A DNA stretch of 64,000 nucleotides from positions 1 through 64,000 of the forward strand of contig JACQWY010000006.1 in NCBI GenBank assembly GCA_016209015.1. Direction: 5' to 3'. The stretch comes from Gammaproteobacteria bacterium (GTDB lineage: Bacteria; Pseudomonadota; Gammaproteobacteria; Ga0077536). This document shows positions 60,937-64,000 of this stretch, in pieces; within the stretch, counting starts at the first letter, position 1; each line of letters opens with the position of its first letter. The notes beneath the pieces were generated by a model. The model searched no databases. It was not told where the DNA came from and was given only the letters and a program-made list of their open reading frames with translations. Position numbers and translations under genes: made by a program.

Positions 60937-60951
60937 GGCGCCCGCAGCCGG

Positions 60952-61009
60952 TTTATCAACAGGGGTCGGAGGGACTTATTGAAAAGTCCCTCCGACCCCG
61001 GTGGATAAG
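60952..61009. repeat. Long hairpin repeat family 2, copy 4
   Basis: TTATCAACAGGGGTCGGAGG on the left and CCTCCGACCCCGGTGGATAA on the right, loop CTTATTGAAAAG region. It lies 16 bases after copy 3 and 66 bases before ettA. Confidence 0.88.
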
Positions 61010-61074
61010 TCGATTGTCAGGCTGCGCCAGTTGGGGATAATGACCGCCCTCTTCATCGGCAGGCATTCATTCCC

Positions 61075-62748
61075 ATGGCTCAGTACGTCTTCACCATGAA
61101 CCGCGTCGGCAAGGTCGTTCCGCCGAAGCGTTTCATCCTCAAGGACATTTCCCTCTCCTTCTTTCCCGGCGCGAAGATCGGCGTCCTCGGCCTGAACGGC
61201 TCCGGCAAGTCCACGCTTCTGCGCATCATGGCCGGCATCGACAAGGACATCGTCGGCGAGGCGACGCCGCAGAAGGGCCTGAAGATCGGTTACCTGCCGC
61301 AGGAGCCGCAGCTCGACCCCTCGAAGGACGTGCGCGGCAACGTCGAGGAAGGCGTCGCGGAGACGAAGGCGCTGCTCGATCGCTTCAACGACATCAGCAT
61401 GAAGTTCGCCGAGCCGATGAGCGACGACGAAATGAACGCATTGCTCGAGGAGCAGGCGAAGCTGCAGGACGGAATCGATGCCGCCGGCGCCTGGGAGCTC
61501 GAGCGCAAGCTCGAGGTCGCCGCCGACGCCCTGCGCCTGCCGCCCTGGGATCAGGATGTCACGAAGCTCTCGGGCGGCGAGCGCCGGCGCGTCGCGCTGT
61601 GCCGCCTCCTGCTGTCGAATCCCGACATGCTGCTGCTCGACGAACCGACGAACCATCTCGACGCGGAATCCGTCGCCTGGCTCGAACGCTTCCTCGAGAA
61701 CTTCCCCGGCACCGTCGTCGCCGTCACTCACGACCGCTACTTTCTGGATAACGTCTGTGGCTGGATCCTCGAGCTCGACCGCGGCATGGGCATTCCGTGG
61801 CAGGGCAACTACTCCTCCTGGCTCGAACAGAAGGAGAAGCGCCTCGAGCAGGAGGAGAAGCAGCAGTCCGCGCACCGCAAGAACATGGAGGCCGAGCTCG
61901 AGTGGGTGCGCCAGAATCCGAAAGGCCGGCAGGCGAAGAGCAAGGCCCGACTCGCGCGCTTCGAGGAGCTGTCCTCGCAGGAATTCCAGAAGCGCAACGA
62001 GGTCAACGAGATCTACATCCCGCCGGGCCAGCGCCTCGGCGATCTCGTCATCGAGGTCGACGGCATCAGCAAGCGCTACGGCGATCGGCTGCTCATCGAC
62101 GATCTCTCGATGCAGATCCCGCCGGGCGCGGTCGTCGGCATCATCGGCGCGAACGGCGCCGGCAAGACGACGCTCTTCCGCATGCTGACCGGTGGCGATC
62201 AGCCCGATTCCGGCTCCATCTGCATCGGCGAGACCGTGCAGTTCGCGTATGTCGATCAATCACGCGACGCACTCGACGCGAGCAAGACCGTGTGGGAGGA
62301 AATCTCCGACGGCCTCGACGTCCTGCAGGTCGGCAACTACCAGACCCAGTCACGCGGTTACGTCGCCCGCTTCAACTTCGCGGGCTCGGATCAGCAGAAG
62401 CGCATCGGCGAGCTGTCGGGCGGCGAGCGCAATCGCGTGCATCTCGCGAAGCTGCTCCGTGCCGGCTGCAACGTGCTGCTGCTCGACGAACCGACGAACG
62501 ATCTCGACGTCGAGACGCTGCGCGCGCTCGAAGAGGCGATACTCACGTTCCCGGGTTGCGTGCTCGTGATCTCCCACGATCGCTGGTTCCTCGATCGCAT
62601 CGCGACGCACATGCTCGCGTTCGAGGGCGAGAGCAAGGTCGTGTGGTTCGCCGGGAACTATCAGGAATACGAAGAGGACCGCAAGAAACGGCTCGGCGGC
62701 GATGCCGAGCAGCCGCATCGCCTGCGCTACAAGGCGCTCGCGACCTGA
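61075..62748 (+). CDS. ettA: Energy-dependent translational throttle protein EttA
   Basis: 557 residues, as in E. coli (555). Two ABC ATPase domains: Walker [10 protein letters not shown] and GANGAGKTT, signatures LSGGERRR and LSGGERNR, and Walker [12 protein letters not shown] and [11 protein letters not shown]. Between them lies the charged interdomain linker ([20 protein letters not shown]). The arm insert in the first domain ([25 protein letters not shown]) contacts tRNA. It binds the ribosome E-site and gates the first peptide bond in response to ATP/ADP ratio. Confidence 0.96.
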   Translation: MAQYVFTMNRVGKVVPPKRFILKDISLSFFPGAKIGVLGLNGSGKSTLLRIMAGIDKDIVGEATPQKGLKIGYLPQEPQLDPSKDVRGNVEEGVAETKALLDRFNDISMKFAEPMSDDEMNALLEEQAKLQDGIDAAGAWELERKLEVAADALRLPPWDQDVTKLSGGERRRVALCRLLLSNPDMLLLDEPTNHLDAESVAWLERFLENFPGTVVAVTHDRYFLDNVCGWILELDRGMGIPWQGNYSSWLEQKEKRLEQEEKQQSAHRKNMEAELEWVRQNPKGRQAKSKARLARFEELSSQEFQKRNEVNEIYIPPGQRLGDLVIEVDGISKRYGDRLLIDDLSMQIPPGAVVGIIGANGAGKTTLFRMLTGGDQPDSGSICIGETVQFAYVDQSRDALDASKTVWEEISDGLDVLQVGNYQTQSRGYVARFNFAGSDQQKRIGELSGGERNRVHLAKLLRAGCNVLLLDEPTNDLDVETLRALEEAILTFPGCVLVISHDRWFLDRIATHMLAFEGESKVVWFAGNYQEYEEDRKKRLGGDAEQPHRLRYKALAT

Positions 62749-62764
62749 GCCCGGTCCGCGCTGC

Positions 62765-63637
62765 TCAGCGCTTCCGGAACACTTCGAACACCGCGGCGAT
62801 CTCGTCGCTGCGGTGGCCGCCCGCGATCGCGGCCTTGCCTGCTTCGAGCAGCGCGAGTGGGATGCCGGGAGCGACGCGGTTCTCGCGGGCGAAGCGTGCG
62901 ATGTTCTCGATGGCCGCGACGTGCACCGCGAGCGTGGCCTGTCCACCGCTATAACTGCCATCGGCGATCATCGCCTGCGCGATGTCGCCGGTGAGCGGCC
63001 CCAGCGCCTGGATTTCCTTCAAGGCCGCGAAGTAGGACGGCAGGCCGATGCCCTCGGACGCGCACAGCGCGGCGCCGTGCAGCAGCGCGAACGTCGCGCC
63101 GTAGAACGCCTCGAGCAGCGCGCAATCGATCCCGGCTGCCGCGCCGACTGCGGCGCCGACGAAGCGCGTCTCGCCGCCGAGCACGCCGAGCAGCGGCGCG
63201 AGCCGCTCGTAGGTCTCGAGCGGTCCCGAATACACCAGGCAGGCCTTCGCGCCACCGATGCTCTCGGGATAGCTCATGATCGCGCCGTCCAGATACTCGA
63301 TGCCGCGAAGTCCTGCCCACGACGCGAGCCGGCGCGCATCCGCCGGCGTGCCGCTCGTGAGCTGCACGAGGGTGCGTCCGGCGAGTGCGGCGGCCACCGC
63401 CGGTGCGGCGAGCAGGCGCTCGGCCGCGGCGTAATCCGATACGCAGACGACGACCGTCGGACTCGCGAGACACGCCGGCGACGGCGACGGCGCGATCGTG
63501 ACACCCTTCGGCACGTTCTCGGGCCGCGGTTCCGTGCGGTTCCAGGCCGTCACCCGTACACCGCCGCGCGCGAAGCACCCCGCGATCGCCTGTCCCATAC
63601 GTCCGAGTCCGAGCACGGTCACCGCCGGTGTCGTCAT
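62765..63637 (-). CDS. Imine-reductase-like NAD(P)-dependent oxidoreductase
   Basis: 290 residues. Residues 1-165 form the Rossmann domain with GLGRMGQAIAGCFARGG and VTAWNRT, where the arginine after Asn suggests NADPH. The block QLTSGTPADARRLASWAGLRGIEYLDGAIMSYPESIGG is highly typical of imine reductases. A long helix then leads to the C-terminal dimer domain (IDCALLEAFYGATFALLHG, with an aspartate near the active site). It may reduce cyclic imines or act on beta-hydroxy acids. It converges with ettA at a 16-bp gap. Confidence 0.87.
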   Translation of the reverse strand: MTTPAVTVLGLGRMGQAIAGCFARGGVRVTAWNRTEPRPENVPKGVTIAPSPSPACLASPTVVVCVSDYAAAERLLAAPAVAAALAGRTLVQLTSGTPADARRLASWAGLRGIEYLDGAIMSYPESIGGAKACLVYSGPLETYERLAPLLGVLGGETRFVGAAVGAAAGIDCALLEAFYGATFALLHGAALCASEGIGLPSYFAALKEIQALGPLTGDIAQAMIADGSYSGGQATLAVHVAAIENIARFARENRVAPGIPLALLEAGKAAIAGGHRSDEIAAVFEVFRKR

Positions 63638-63745
63638 GATCCTCTCCTGTGGGTCGCGAGTTCATGAGTCTAGCGGTTTGTTGTAACCTCGACCTAGCGC
63701 ACCCGGCGCGTCCTCGATCATCAACCCACTCCGGAGATCCCCCGC

Positions 63746-64000
63746 ATGAGCGCAGCCCCGCTGACGAAAGAGAGCCTCATCGACGACCACGACCTGAGCT
63801 TCGATCCAGGCGATCCGGCGAACGGCAGCCTGTACCTCTGCGAAGCGCGCAGCGGCGGCGCGGGGCTCGATCGCGCGGCGGTGCTCGCGAAGCTGCGCGC
63901 CGCGGGCCTCTGGTCGGAGCAGCCCGAGAAGCAGGTGCCGGATGCGCACCGTCAGGCGTACAAGGATCAGATGCAGTTCGTCGAGGCGACGGTGTACCGC
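63746..64000 (+). CDS. Unknown protein, 3' end cut by window
   Basis: 85 codons are visible, starting at ATG 63746 with GGAG upstream. The sequence begins SAAPLTKESLIDDHDLSFDP and continues with GSLYLCEARSGGAGLDRAAVLAKLRAAGLW. No domain recognised. It is hydrophilic with no signal peptide. It diverges 108 bp from the imine-reductase-like gene. Confidence 0.65.
   Translation, partial: MSAAPLTKESLIDDHDLSFDPGDPANGSLYLCEARSGGAGLDRAAVLAKLRAAGLWSEQPEKQVPDAHRQAYKDQMQFVEATVYR

Overview
The window is high-GC (clearly above 65%), densely coded DNA from an aerobic member of the Pseudomonadota. The gene set includes an OxyR with cysteines at positions 199 and 208, CbpA/CbpM, EttA, SlyD, PEP-CTERM-type surface proteins and the aerobic benzoyl-CoA (Box) route. 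A gamma- or betaproteobacterial soil or water degrader fits best; the family cannot be fixed from the window. No rRNA, tRNA, CRISPR array or intact transposase was seen. About 60 protein genes are supported, two of them cut by the window edges and one (a rhomboid) broken at its 5' end.

Layout. 1-8 kb: the tail of a membrane-anchored TPR-like protein, a rhomboid remnant, homocysteine methyltransferase, HugZ-type heme protein, AcuI/YhdH-type reductase, GFA-fold protein and SlyD, then a three-gene catabolic operon (FAH-fold hydrolase, amidohydrolase, nitroreductase) read away from its own GntR regulator. 9.8-16.4 kb: MoxR ATPase with a CoxE-like VWA protein, a Rec-GGDEF diguanylate cyclase, a small membrane protein framed by hairpin repeats, and fatty-acid-type enzymes. 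16.4-20.5 kb: TetR, the fused B12-dependent isobutyryl-CoA mutase IcmF, a BtuF-like protein without a signal peptide and a DUF1289 protein, all start/stop coupled. 20.6-23.8 kb: a compact candidate RiPP operon made of a deoxyhypusine-synthase-family enzyme, a Nif11-type precursor peptide and a LanM-type dehydratase that stops before its cyclase. I consider this the most novel locus. 24-38.6 kb: redox and stress genes (YafJ-type amidotransferase, peroxiredoxin-glutaredoxin fusion facing OxyR, GST), CbpA/CbpM, a kinase-HDOD protein, TesB, PanB, an FlK-like thioesterase, haloalkane dehalogenase, CoA-ester lyase with MaoC hydratase, and cupins.

38.8-45 kb: the Box benzoate cluster boxR-boxC-boxB-ferredoxin-benzoate:CoA ligase. 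It has an adrenodoxin-type ferredoxin where boxA would be expected. 45-48 kb: malonyl-CoA-synthetase-like ligase and an LCAD-like acyl-CoA dehydrogenase. 48-53.7 kb: two overlapping genes for PEP-CTERM-type surface proteins, one of 1490 residues with five repeats, facing a hybrid histidine kinase and LuxR regulator. 56-64 kb: thiolase overlapping an HMG-CoA-synthase-like/DUF35 fusion, a phosphate-selective porin behind a good Pho box, EttA, an imine-reductase-like enzyme and the start of one more gene.

The gaps between genes, above all those between convergent genes, hold several dispersed repeat families: a GTCCGATTA palindrome, a composite element ending in a hairpin that contains a perfect DnaA box, a second long hairpin family, a paired element of about 170 bp, and stacked GGGGTCAG hairpins. 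They look like REP-type non-autonomous elements that also serve as bidirectional terminators.
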